64,000 nucleotides of DNA, from NCBI GenBank assembly GCA_017439585.1, contig JAFSIV010000012.1, positions 1-64,000 of the forward strand, read 5' to 3'. The stretch's first letter is position 1. Every line of letters starts with the position of its first letter. Of the stretch, positions 47,319 through 55,604 are shown one piece after another. The notes below the pieces were generated by a model that ran no database searches, was not told where the DNA came from, and was given only the letters and a program-made list of their open reading frames with translations. Source of the stretch: Clostridia bacterium (GTDB taxonomy: Bacteria; Bacillota; Clostridia; Oscillospirales; Acutalibacteraceae). Both the position numbers and the translations under genes were made by a program.

Positions 47319-47699
47319 TTATTCGTTTTTGCGTGCCGACCTCTCCTCATTAGAATATTTATTCTTGGGGCACTCGCAAAATCCAAACAGCTCTTCGCCT
47401 TTTTGGAAAAACACACAATCAGCGCAACTGCTGTCTTCATCTTTTTTGCCGTTATAGAATTCACATACATTTTGCATTGCTGTTACTATTGGTATTCCCT
47501 CAGCCGTATAATGCGGCTCCTTAATAAAGTCCGGATAGATAGGCATCGGGTCGTTAAACGAACTTTCCCGTTCAAAACTTTCGTAATAGCCGTATAGTAA
47601 TCTAAAAGTTTTACCGGAAATTGTAACTTCCTTATATAAGTCACCCTCTTTGGGTGTGGGCGGTTGTTCAACGCCCTGCATTAAAACCTTTGTTAACAT
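47319..47699 (-). CDS. Hypothetical cysteine-rich small protein
   Basis: 126 residues, not recognised. The N-terminal two thirds have lines such as GDLYKEVTISGKTFRLLYGYYE. The C-terminal third has six cysteines (VCEFYNG, SSCADCVFF, GFCECPKN) that could bind zinc or an iron-sulfur cluster. The coding start has a clear AAGGAG site. There is no signal peptide or membrane segment. It lies between the hybrid regulator and the giant adhesin on the same strand, so it may be co-transcribed with the adhesin. Function unknown. Confidence 0.7.
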   Translation of the reverse strand: MLTKVLMQGVEQPPTPKEGDLYKEVTISGKTFRLLYGYYESFERESSFNDPMPIYPDFIKEPHYTAEGIPIVTAMQNVCEFYNGKKDEDSSCADCVFFQKGEELFGFCECPKNKYSNEERSARKNE

Positions 47700-47885
47700 A
47701 TAGTCTCCTTTCTGTCATAAGGCAAAAAGAAAAGTCTGCCATACCATTTGATGATAATAGTATAGCAGATGTTTTTCCGGTTTAGTATATCCAAAAACAT
47801 TTTTTGTGGACATAATTTTCAGAGTATAATATGTCCTTTTTTGAGTAAAAGTGGCTATAATGCAAATTCCAATACTTATAACTAA

Positions 47886-49133
47886 TTATAAAATTGCGGC
47901 AAAATCTTCTCTTGACATACCTGTTTTGTTCGAAATATTGGTAACCGCTTGCTTCACTGCGGATAGCGACATATTAAGAGTAGTCGCAATCTGACCGTTT
48001 TTGAAACCGAACGCAGCCAGCTTTGCCACCTCGCGTTCTTTGGGTGATAATGTGGTTGCTAAATTCTTTCCGCGAACCGAGCCGCTAAGCTTTGTCCACC
48101 CCGCAATATAAACTATATATAAATCTCTCACCGCATACCACGCGTCCATATCCACTCTCGATATCCTCTGTTCCAAAAGCGAATCCAAGGTTCGACCGTA
48201 CTCAGCCAAAATCCCGAACAACCTATCCGGCAAGGCGAGTGCTACTGCGCGGTCAATATGATAAATTGCCTGTTCGTTGTTGCCACCGGTATGATATATA
48301 GCCGCGCAGGTCATACGCAGATAAATTTCAGCGATAATCGAATTATCAGCCACCGCTTGCGAAATCATCGGCTCAATGGTGTTTGGTATCATAGTCATCA
48401 GCGACAAGCCCTGTACTCCCTTTAATTCAAACTGCCTTGTTGCAAGGGCATAGGCACGCGCATAAAGATATTTGGCATAAAAGACCTTAGCGGCAGGAAG
48501 AGCGTCCTTATGCAAGGTCTCAAAACGGCCTATTTTAAACCACTCCGGAAAGGAAGAAACATCATACAAAATACTGTCAATAGCGGTTATTGAAAAGGCC
48601 ATAATATCGCGGTCTGCTTCACTTTTTGCGGGCGCTTCCGCTATATGTATCTTTGCCTGACGCCACATATTTAAGTCTCCGCGCCAGATAGCGCACAAGC
48701 CCAAAAGCATACCCGCAGAAATAACGGCATAAAAGCCAGAATGTTTGTGAAGCAAATAATACGCGCTATCATAAACCTTTTCTATTTCTCCCTTTGAATA
48801 GGCAATTTCCGCCTCCAAAAGAGTTTGCGCCTCCAGATTGCCTTCAAGCTTTCTTATACTCTTTTCGGCAGTGCCTGCAACACTATACAAATCAGTCATA
48901 TGAAGAAAAGGAGTTTTTCGAGGCATCGGCATATCCTTTTCTAAGGAGACCGCCTTATTTTCCTTGCTTTTCTTAGTCCTTCCGTCAATCGGCTTCTGCG
49001 CATCTTTTGGAATCATCCAAGCCTTACCAAAGCGCATAGCGCCTTCTATTTTTCCGCCGGCGCATAGTGTTTGCAACCGTCTTGGCGAAATTCCCCATTT
49101 TTCAGCAGTTTCAGTTATATTTAAATATTCCAT
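47886..49133 (-). CDS. Hybrid regulator: N-terminal MerR/excisionase-like HTH and C-terminal LuxR HTH
   Basis: 415 residues. The first 55 residues read as a HTH_17-type winged helix (LNITETAEKWGISPRRLQTLCAGGKI, GKAWMIPKDAQKP). The middle (about 90-340) is helical and TPR-like. The last 60 residues are a LuxR-type HTH (LSPKEREVAKLAAFGFKNGQIATTLNMSLSAVKQAVTNISNK). Having a DNA-binding-type domain at each end is unusual. It is probably a transcription factor for the adhesin and small Cys-rich genes directly downstream on the same strand, with 186 bp between. No phosphoacceptor domain is seen. The start has an AAAGG site 7 nt upstream. Confidence 0.8.
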   Translation of the reverse strand: MEYLNITETAEKWGISPRRLQTLCAGGKIEGAMRFGKAWMIPKDAQKPIDGRTKKSKENKAVSLEKDMPMPRKTPFLHMTDLYSVAGTAEKSIRKLEGNLEAQTLLEAEIAYSKGEIEKVYDSAYYLLHKHSGFYAVISAGMLLGLCAIWRGDLNMWRQAKIHIAEAPAKSEADRDIMAFSITAIDSILYDVSSFPEWFKIGRFETLHKDALPAAKVFYAKYLYARAYALATRQFELKGVQGLSLMTMIPNTIEPMISQAVADNSIIAEIYLRMTCAAIYHTGGNNEQAIYHIDRAVALALPDRLFGILAEYGRTLDSLLEQRISRVDMDAWYAVRDLYIVYIAGWTKLSGSVRGKNLATTLSPKEREVAKLAAFGFKNGQIATTLNMSLSAVKQAVTNISNKTGMSREDFAAIL

Positions 49134-49237
49134 ATTATAACCTTTCTAATTAGAAACATATTATTCGCAAACACGCTTATTACAATCTTATTATACATCG
49201 TTTTTGCGAATAATACAACATTTTTTTATTTTGATTT

Positions 49238-49279
49238 TTTTAAAACAAATAACCCGACAAGGGTTAAATCCTCATCGGG
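49238..49279 (-). terminator. Terminator after the PqqD-like gene
   Basis: On the minus strand, CCCGA...AGG and CCT...TCGGG pair around a short loop, followed by TTATTTGTTTT. It sits just past the stop at 49293 and ends the OPT-PqqD transcript. Confidence 0.6.
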
Positions 49280-49292
49280 CTCTTTATTCATA

Positions 49293-49634
49293 TTAAAATT
49301 TAACAAAACCATAGCTTTCAAGTATTTGAAAATACTTTGCAAGCCGCTCGTATAAAGGCTCTGCCTTTTCGCCAAAATGCGCTTTAACCTCTTCGCCGAT
49401 TGCGATAATATCTCGTTCGCCGTCAATAAAAGGCCAAACAAAGCTTCCCATTTCATCTAAATGGATAAAACTGTATTTCGGCTTCTTGAAAACCTTTTGA
49501 GCTATTTTATTGAAAAAGCCTTTATTCTCAACTTTGAGAGTTATAACCCCGTTATCATCAGTTTCCCAAGCAATTTCGGGATTTCTTATCGGCTTTTTTT
49601 CAAGAAAATTTTCTTTTAATTCTGTTTTTTTCAT
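49293..49634 (-). CDS. PqqD-like protein
   Basis: 113 residues resembling the PqqD/RRE fold. The lines ITLKVENKGFFNKIAQKVF, HLDEMGSFVWPFIDGERDIIAIGEEV and YFQILESYGFVKF match the pattern of peptide-binding PqqD-family domains that present precursor peptides to modifying enzymes. The ATG overlaps the OPT transporter stop by 4 bp, so the two proteins are translationally coupled. No radical SAM enzyme or precursor peptide is present. I infer a peptide- or protein-binding accessory role to the OPT transporter rather than true PQQ biosynthesis. Confidence 0.75.
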   Translation of the reverse strand: MKKTELKENFLEKKPIRNPEIAWETDDNGVITLKVENKGFFNKIAQKVFKKPKYSFIHLDEMGSFVWPFIDGERDIIAIGEEVKAHFGEKAEPLYERLAKYFQILESYGFVKF

Positions 49635-51541
49635 ACTTCTTTTTTGCGTTTTTTGAAAAGAGAGAATTTAAGCAAGGTTAAAATGATTATTGCAAACAAT
49701 ACCAAGCCGCCGATATCCGAAACAGTTTTTGGAACAAACCCAGATAAATCGAAAATCTTATCGATACCGAATATTGCGAATACCGCAAGCAATATACCAA
49801 CCAAGCCCTCACCGGCTATCATACCTGAACAGAAGAGTATTCCGTCATTCTTTATAGCTTCCTTTTCTTTCTCCTCGCGTTTAATCTTATCAATAACCAA
49901 ACGAACAATACCGCCAACCATAATGCAGGCATTAAGCTGAACCGGTAAATAAACACCTATTGCAAATGGAAGCACAGGAATGCCTAAAAGCTCAACAACA
50001 ACTGCTATAAACACACCGATAAACACGAGAGGCCAAGGCAGATTTCCACCCATAACACCCTCAATAATAAGCTTCATAAGGTTTGCCTGAGGAGCAGGAA
50101 TTGCCTCTGAGCCGAAGCTCCAAGCGCTGTCGAGAAGATAAAGCGTTCCGCCAATAGCAAGAGCTGCGGCTGAAACACCGATAACCTCAGCAATTTGTTG
50201 CTTTTTGGGAGTAGCCCCTAGCAAGAAGCCTGTTTTAAGGTCTTGCGAAGTGTCGCCTGCGATAGCTGCGATTATACAAATAACCGAGCCGATTGCGATA
50301 GCGCTGCACATACCCTTAATACCGTTGCTGCCTGTGAATTTAAGAACTAATGTTGCAATGAGGAGGGTTGCGATAGCCATACCTGATACAGGGTTATTAC
50401 TACTACCAACAAGACCTACCATTCTCGAAGAAACGGTTGCAAAGAAGAATCCGAATATAACGATTATAATAGCACCTATAGGGTTTACGGGAATAGCAGG
50501 AACTAACCAAACCAATAATGTAAGCACTAAAATCGCCGCTAACACAATCTTCATACTCATATCTTTTTCGGTACGCAAAAGAGAGTTTGAAGAGCTTCCT
50601 TTAACGCTCTTAATAGCTCCGCCAAAGGTTTTAATTATAAGCGGCAAAGACTTAATAAGACTTATAATACCGCCTGCCGCCAAAGCACCTGCGCCGATAT
50701 ATCTGATATAATTACTCCAAATACCCGAAGCACCGCTCTCGGCAAAAATCTGAGCGATAGTAAGCTCAGTGCTTGGGTAAATAACTGCATCTGCGCCTAT
50801 AAGCACAATAATCGGAATAAGAACAAGCCATGCCAAAACACCGCCCGAGAACATATAAGAGGAAATTCTCGGTCCGCATATATAGCCAACACTCATTACA
50901 GCAGGGTAAATCTGAGTTCCGATTTCACCGGCATAACCTTTAACTCTGCCTGAAACCTCGCCCGATACCACTTTAAGTCCGTCAATAATAAACTTAAACA
51001 AAGCCGCAAAGCCCATACCTGCGAATACGGTTGAAGCGTTTGCACCGCCCTTTTCACCTGCAAGCAAAACCTCTGCGCAAGCAGTTCCCTCAGGATAAGG
51101 AAGAGTGTTATGCTCTTTAACAATCAAGGCATTTCTTAAAGGCACCATAAAGAATACGCCCAAAAGACCGCCTATTAAAGCGATAAGGGTGATTTCCAAT
51201 AAAGAGGGCTTGCTGGTTTTACCCTCTGCCGCCCATAAGAAAAGAGCAGGCAAGGTAAATATAGCACCGGCAGCAAGCGATTCACCCGCAGAGCCTGCTG
51301 TTTGAACAATATTGCTTTCCAAAATAGAGTTTCTGCGAAGTATAACCCTGATAACACCCATAGCAATAACTGCAGCAGGGATTGATGCAGAAACGGTCAT
51401 ACCAACTCTAAGCCCCAAATAAGCATTAGCCGCGCCAAAAACCACCGCTAAAATAACACCCATAAAAATAGAGGTAAAGGTAATCTCAGGAGTGATTTTT
51501 TCTGCAGGAACATAGGGTTTAAATCCTGTATTTTTATCCAT
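49631..51541 (-). CDS. OPT-family oligopeptide transporter
   Basis: 636 residues with about 14-16 hydrophobic helices, the length of prokaryotic OPT transporters. Characteristic segments are YLGLRVGMTVSASIPAAV, AGSAGESLAAGAIFTLPAL, PYPEGTACAEVL and SSNNPVSGMAIATLL. It imports small peptides, probably driven by protons, across the cytoplasmic membrane. The start is ATG at 51541 with an AGGAG site. It is directly upstream of the PqqD-like gene and downstream of PepD, so peptide import and hydrolysis sit together. Confidence 0.93.
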   Translation of the reverse strand: MDKNTGFKPYVPAEKITPEITFTSIFMGVILAVVFGAANAYLGLRVGMTVSASIPAAVIAMGVIRVILRRNSILESNIVQTAGSAGESLAAGAIFTLPALFLWAAEGKTSKPSLLEITLIALIGGLLGVFFMVPLRNALIVKEHNTLPYPEGTACAEVLLAGEKGGANASTVFAGMGFAALFKFIIDGLKVVSGEVSGRVKGYAGEIGTQIYPAVMSVGYICGPRISSYMFSGGVLAWLVLIPIIVLIGADAVIYPSTELTIAQIFAESGASGIWSNYIRYIGAGALAAGGIISLIKSLPLIIKTFGGAIKSVKGSSSNSLLRTEKDMSMKIVLAAILVLTLLVWLVPAIPVNPIGAIIIVIFGFFFATVSSRMVGLVGSSNNPVSGMAIATLLIATLVLKFTGSNGIKGMCSAIAIGSVICIIAAIAGDTSQDLKTGFLLGATPKKQQIAEVIGVSAAALAIGGTLYLLDSAWSFGSEAIPAPQANLMKLIIEGVMGGNLPWPLVFIGVFIAVVVELLGIPVLPFAIGVYLPVQLNACIMVGGIVRLVIDKIKREEKEKEAIKNDGILFCSGMIAGEGLVGILLAVFAIFGIDKIFDLSGFVPKTVSDIGGLVLFAIIILTLLKFSLFKKRKKEV

Positions 51542-51619
51542 AATTTCTCCTAACCGTCAAAAAAGACTTAAATAATTCATAATATTCTACCATAAAAGGC
51601 TATTTATTGCAACCTGAAA

Positions 51620-53062
51620 TTATTTGCAATTTTTTAGTATTTCAAGAAGTAATTTATATATTTCGGCGGTTGAGCTAATAGATAACCGCTCGTTTACGGT
51701 ATGAACATCCAGAAGCTCGGGACCGATTGCAATGCAATCAAAATTTTCTATTTTATCGGCAAAAACGCCGCATTCAAGACCTGCATGAATAGCCTCAACC
51801 TTAGGTTTTGCTCCAAACTGCTCAAAATAGCATTTTTCATATATCTTCTGCAAAGAGGAATCAGGGTTAAACTCCCAAGGCGGATAATGCCCGCCTGTTT
51901 CGATTTCGGCATCTATAACCGAATAAAAGCGGTAAAGCTTGTCCTCCAATGCCTTTAAAGCCGATTTTTTATTGCTTCTTAGCGCATAACCTAAGGTTAT
52001 TTTATTGTTTTCGGAGTTTAAAACTCCCAAATTAAGCGAGGTTTCAACCAGATTTTCAATTTCTGCGCTCATTTCCAAAACGGAATTTGGGGTGCAGAAA
52101 AGAGCAAAAATAAGCTTATCTAAAATATCATCGCTAAAAACCTCTTCATTTTTAGTCCCACCTGTTTTAATTTCGATTTCAAAATCAGGCTCTCTGGAAA
52201 ATATTTCTTCTTTTATAATGCTCGCATATTCCTCTGCTTTTTCTTTAAATTCATTTGCATTTTCGCATAAAAGGGTTATTGCGCTGAAATTCGGTATTGC
52301 GTTTGATTTATCTCCTCCCGAAACCGATACAAGCTTAAAATCGTATAAGGACTTCATAAACCCTAAAATTCTGCCTAGAATAATATGGGCATTTTGCCTG
52401 CCCTCATTTATGCAAACCCCCGAATGTCCACCCTTTAAGCCTTTAATGGTCAAGGTTAAAAGCTCGCCATTTGAGGTTTTTAAATCACCCTTTAAAAAGG
52501 CATTAAACTCGCTTCCGCCTGCGCAGGAAACCGTTACAGTATCAATTTCCTCAGAATCCAGATTTATCATTTTTCGGCTTTTAAGAACAGCGGTATCAAG
52601 CGCTCTTGCGCCTATCATTCCAATCTCCTCGTCGGTTGTAAACACCGCTTCAATTTGAGGATGAGAAATATCATTGCTCTCTAAAACACTCAAAACCATA
52701 GCAACCGCTATTCCGTTATCTGCACCGAGGGTTGTTCCCTTAGCCTTTAAAAAATCTCCCTCGGCATAAAGTGTAAGCCCATCTTTTTCAAAATCAATAT
52801 CATAATCCTTATCCTTTTGGCAAACCATATCTATATGACCTTGCAAAATCACAGGCTCGGCATTTTCATAGCCTTTTGAAGCCTCTTTAAAAATTATAAC
52901 ATTGTTAGAGTTATCTCTTATATACCTAAGCGAATTTTTGATAGCAAAATTCTCGCAATAATCAGCTATTTTATTCATATTACCCGAGCCGCGCGGTATG
53001 GCAGAAATTTCCTCAAAAAATTCAAAAACTCTTTTAGGCTCTAAACCTTTTAAAGCAGACAT
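51620..53062 (-). CDS. pepD: Aminoacyl-histidine (beta-Ala-His) dipeptidase, M20 family
   Basis: 480 residues of an M20 metallopeptidase. It shows the zinc-binding ILQGHIDMV and LGADNGIAVAMVL, the catalytic DEEIGMIGA, and MINLDSEE; GGHSG lies in the dimerisation domain, with a further metal ligand probable in the AIHAGLECG line. It hydrolyses Xaa-His dipeptides, releasing amino acids in the cytoplasm. It is placed just upstream (in transcription) of the OPT transporter, 78 bp apart, supporting a shared peptide-use role. The start has GGAGG. Length and motifs are normal for PepD. Confidence 0.93.
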   Translation of the reverse strand: MSALKGLEPKRVFEFFEEISAIPRGSGNMNKIADYCENFAIKNSLRYIRDNSNNVIIFKEASKGYENAEPVILQGHIDMVCQKDKDYDIDFEKDGLTLYAEGDFLKAKGTTLGADNGIAVAMVLSVLESNDISHPQIEAVFTTDEEIGMIGARALDTAVLKSRKMINLDSEEIDTVTVSCAGGSEFNAFLKGDLKTSNGELLTLTIKGLKGGHSGVCINEGRQNAHIILGRILGFMKSLYDFKLVSVSGGDKSNAIPNFSAITLLCENANEFKEKAEEYASIIKEEIFSREPDFEIEIKTGGTKNEEVFSDDILDKLIFALFCTPNSVLEMSAEIENLVETSLNLGVLNSENNKITLGYALRSNKKSALKALEDKLYRFYSVIDAEIETGGHYPPWEFNPDSSLQKIYEKCYFEQFGAKPKVEAIHAGLECGVFADKIENFDCIAIGPELLDVHTVNERLSISSTAEIYKLLLEILKNCK

Positions 53063-53151
53063 TTTATTTCCTCCGTAAAAACTTAAAAGTCTTAATTATT
53101 TTAACATTTTTTAAACTTTTTTTCAAGCATTTGTAAATTTAAAAAATCGAC

Positions 53152-53179
53152 TTGAAAATATAAAAATATACGATATAAT
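53152..53179 (+). promoter_or_regulatory. Promoter of the flavodiiron gene
   Basis: TTGAAA (53152-53157), a 16-bp spacer and a perfect TATAAT (53174-53179), about 30 bp before the start codon. Confidence 0.65.
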
Positions 53180-53210
53180 ATACTTAGCATTTAAAATAAG
53201 AGGTGTGATT

Positions 53211-55001
53211 ATGACCATAACAAATGACATTAAATATATCGGCGTTAATGACCGAAATATAGACCTTTTTGAAGGGCAGTATGTTGTGCCTAACGGTATG
53301 TGCTATAATTCCTATGCAATTATAGACGAGAAAATCGCCATTATGGACACGGTTGACGCTAATTTTACTCACGAATGGCTTGATAATATCCAAAATGCAT
53401 TGGGTGAAAAAGCTCCCGATTATCTTATTGTTCAACATATGGAGCCCGACCATTCGGCAAATATTTTAAACTTTGCAAAAACATATCCTAATGCCACTAT
53501 TGTTTCCTCTCAAAAAGCATTTAATATGATGAAAAACTTTTTTGGTACCGAGTTTGAGGATAGAAGAATAATAGTTGGCGAGGGTGATACCCTAAATTTA
53601 GGAAAGCATACCTTAGCCTTTGTTTCAGCCCCAATGGTTCATTGGCCTGAGGTTATCGTAACCTATGATATGGCAGATAAGGTGCTTTTCTCGGCAGATG
53701 GCTTCGGCAAATTCGGCGCAAATGATGTGGACGAGGATTGGGCTTGCGAAGCAAGACGCTATTATATCGGTATCGTTGGAAAATACGGTGCTCAGGTGCA
53801 GGCTCTGCTCAAAAAAGCCGCAGGTCTCGATATCGAAATAATCTGCCCCTTGCACGGACCTGTTCTGAAAGAAAATTTAGGTTATTATATTAATCTTTAT
53901 AACATCTGGTCAAGCTATCAGCCCGAAGAAGAGGGCATTATGATAGCATATACTTCGGTTTACGGTAACACTAAAAAAGCCGTTTTAGCCTTAGCCGAAA
54001 AGTTAAAGGCGAAGGGTTGTCCCAAAGTGGTTGTGAACGACTTGGCTCGCTGTGATATGGCGGAGGCGGTTGAGGATGCTTTCCGTTACAGCAAGCTAGT
54101 GCTTGCAACAACAACCTATAATGCCGAAATATTCCCCTTCATGCGAGAATTTATAACCCATTTAACCGAACGCAATTTCTCTAACCGAACAGTAGCTTTA
54201 ATTGAGAACGGAAGCTGGGCACCTGTTGCCGCAAAGGTTATGAAGGGTATGCTTGAAAAGAGCAAAAACATAACCTTTACCGAAAATTCGGTTAAAATTT
54301 TATCGGCATTAAATGAAGAAAGTATTGCTCAAATTGAGGCTCTATCCAACGAGCTTTGCCGCGAATATATCGCGCTTAAAGAGGATAACGCCAATAAAAA
54401 TGACCCCACCGCGCTTTTCAATATCGGCTACGGTCTTTATGTTGTTACCTCTTTTGACGGAAAAAGAGATAACGGACTTATCGTTAACACCGTAACCCAG
54501 GTTACAAACACTCCAAACCGTATCGCCGTTACAATTAACAAAGAAAATTATTCTCACCATGTTATTAAACAAAGCGGAAAACTAAATATAAACTGCCTGA
54601 CTACCGAAACACCCTTCTCGGTTTTCGAGCAATTTGGCTTTGCAAGCGGAAGAAATGTTGATAAATTTAAAGACTCTAATCCTGCTCATTCCGAAAACGG
54701 TCTTGCAATTCTTCCCCGTTATATAAATTCCTTTATGTCTTTAAAGGTTGAGCAATATATCGACCTTGATACTCACGGTATGTTTATCTGCTCGGTTACA
54801 GAATCCCGCGTTCTTTCGGATAAAGAAACCATGACCTACACATACTATCAAAACAATGTTAAACCAAAGCCTCAGACCGAAGGCAAAAAAGGTTTTGTTT
54901 GCAAAATCTGCGGTTATGTTTATGAGGGAGATACTTTGCCTGATGATTTTATCTGTCCTCTCTGCAAGCATCCCGCTTCAGATTTCGAAGAAATAAAATA
55001 A
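53211..55001 (+). CDS. Four-domain flavodiiron protein (diiron, flavodoxin, flavin reductase, rubredoxin)
   Basis: 596 residues. The metallo-beta-lactamase diiron domain (about 1-245) keeps its ligands: His76, Glu78, Asp80 and His81 (HMEPDH), a His in MVHWPEV, an Asp in FSADGFGKFG and a His in CPLHGP. A flavodoxin domain (about 247-390; TSVYGNTKK) binds FMN. An FMN-binding split-barrel flavin reductase domain (about 405-535) follows. A C-terminal rubredoxin (about 550-596) has all four iron cysteines (CKICGY, CPLCK). Such enzymes reduce O2 or NO to protect anaerobes. ATG 53211 is preferred over GTG 53205 because AAGAGGTG is well spaced to it. A separate rubredoxin follows 21 bp later. Confidence 0.93.
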   Translation: MTITNDIKYIGVNDRNIDLFEGQYVVPNGMCYNSYAIIDEKIAIMDTVDANFTHEWLDNIQNALGEKAPDYLIVQHMEPDHSANILNFAKTYPNATIVSSQKAFNMMKNFFGTEFEDRRIIVGEGDTLNLGKHTLAFVSAPMVHWPEVIVTYDMADKVLFSADGFGKFGANDVDEDWACEARRYYIGIVGKYGAQVQALLKKAAGLDIEIICPLHGPVLKENLGYYINLYNIWSSYQPEEEGIMIAYTSVYGNTKKAVLALAEKLKAKGCPKVVVNDLARCDMAEAVEDAFRYSKLVLATTTYNAEIFPFMREFITHLTERNFSNRTVALIENGSWAPVAAKVMKGMLEKSKNITFTENSVKILSALNEESIAQIEALSNELCREYIALKEDNANKNDPTALFNIGYGLYVVTSFDGKRDNGLIVNTVTQVTNTPNRIAVTINKENYSHHVIKQSGKLNINCLTTETPFSVFEQFGFASGRNVDKFKDSNPAHSENGLAILPRYINSFMSLKVEQYIDLDTHGMFICSVTESRVLSDKETMTYTYYQNNVKPKPQTEGKKGFVCKICGYVYEGDTLPDDFICPLCKHPASDFEEIK

Positions 55002-55022
55002 TTTTTTAAGGAGGAGACTAAA

Positions 55023-55181
55023 ATGAGCAAGTATGTATGCAATATTTGCGGTTGGGTTTATGACGAAGCACTCGGCGACGAGGAAAACGGCATAGCACCG
55101 GGTACCGCTTTCGCAGACCTACCCGATGATTTCGTTTGCCCACTTTGCGGTGTTGGCAAAGACGATTTTTCAGAGGAATAG
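55023..55181 (+). CDS. Rubredoxin
   Basis: 52 residues, below the usual length cut-off for reading-frame searches. It contains CNICGWVY near the N-terminus and [11 protein letters not shown] near the C-terminus, giving a complete Cys4 iron site. The middle loop [19 protein letters not shown] is typical of small rubredoxins. The start has an AGGAGG site. It is co-transcribed with the flavodiiron protein, to which it probably donates electrons, even though that protein already carries its own rubredoxin domain. Confidence 0.95.
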   Translation: MSKYVCNICGWVYDEALGDEENGIAPGTAFADLPDDFVCPLCGVGKDDFSEE

Positions 55182-55226
55182 TAGAAATTTTTAACTTCGA
55201 TAATACTATCCTTTACTTTAATTAAA

Positions 55227-55340
55227 TGCAAAATGCTAAATTATAAATGCAAAGTTTCGGTGTCGGCTATGCCGACTTATATATCCGTCGCTTCGCGACA
55301 CATTAATTTAGCACTTTGCATTTTAAATTTTGCACTTATT
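55227..55340. repeat. 114-bp structured repeat, copy 1
   Basis: Identical to 55377-55490. The unit begins TGCAAAATGCTAAATTA and, near its end, has the inverted partner TAATTTAGCACTTTGCA. Two small internal hairpins lie between: GTCGGC-TAT-GCCGAC and GTCGC-TTC-GCGAC. It is a non-coding palindromic element of MITE/REP type. Confidence 0.85.
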
Positions 55341-55376
55341 TTAACTACGAATTTTGAAATTGAGTTATGATTTCAT

Positions 55377-55490
55377 TGCAAAATGCTAAATTATAAATGC
55401 AAAGTTTCGGTGTCGGCTATGCCGACTTATATATCCGTCGCTTCGCGACACATTAATTTAGCACTTTGCATTTTAAATTTTGCACTTATT
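55377..55490. repeat. 114-bp structured repeat, copy 2
   Basis: An exact copy of 55227-55340, 150 bp downstream in the same orientation, separated by 36 bp of unrelated sequence. It lies in the convergent gap between rubredoxin and ricT. Confidence 0.85.
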
Positions 55491-55497
55491 ATTAAAT

Positions 55498-55545
55498 CAA
55501 CAGCGAAGCCATACTCGTTTTGGGGTTATGGCGACAGATATAATA
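55498..55545. repeat. Degenerate fragment of the ~246-bp repeat
   Basis: The stretch around AGCGAAGCCATACTCGTT and GGTTATGGCGACAGATAT resembles the start of the larger repeats at 61843 and 63322 (GGCGAAGCCGTTTCGTT, GGTTAAGGCGACAGATAT). It is short and diverged. Confidence 0.5.
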
Positions 55546-55565
55546 ATTTTATCTTATTATATGGC

Positions 55566-55604
55566 AAAAAGCTATCTCACCTCGGTGAGATAGCCTTTTC
55601 TTTT
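55566..55604. terminator. Bidirectional terminator between rubredoxin and ricT
   Basis: GCTATCTCACC and GGTGAGATAGC form an 11-bp stem with a 2-nt loop. AAAAA lies on one side and CTTTTCTTTT on the other, so it ends both convergent transcripts. Confidence 0.85.

Noticed and set aside
47154-47597. A 147-codon plus-strand frame over the start of the adhesin and the Cys-rich gene
   Set aside because: It overlaps two genes with good starts and has no ribosome binding site or recognised motif.
55227-55490. CRISPR array
   Set aside because: Only two 114-bp units with a single spacer and no cas genes; the units are hairpin repeats, far longer than CRISPR repeats. No other array was seen in the window.
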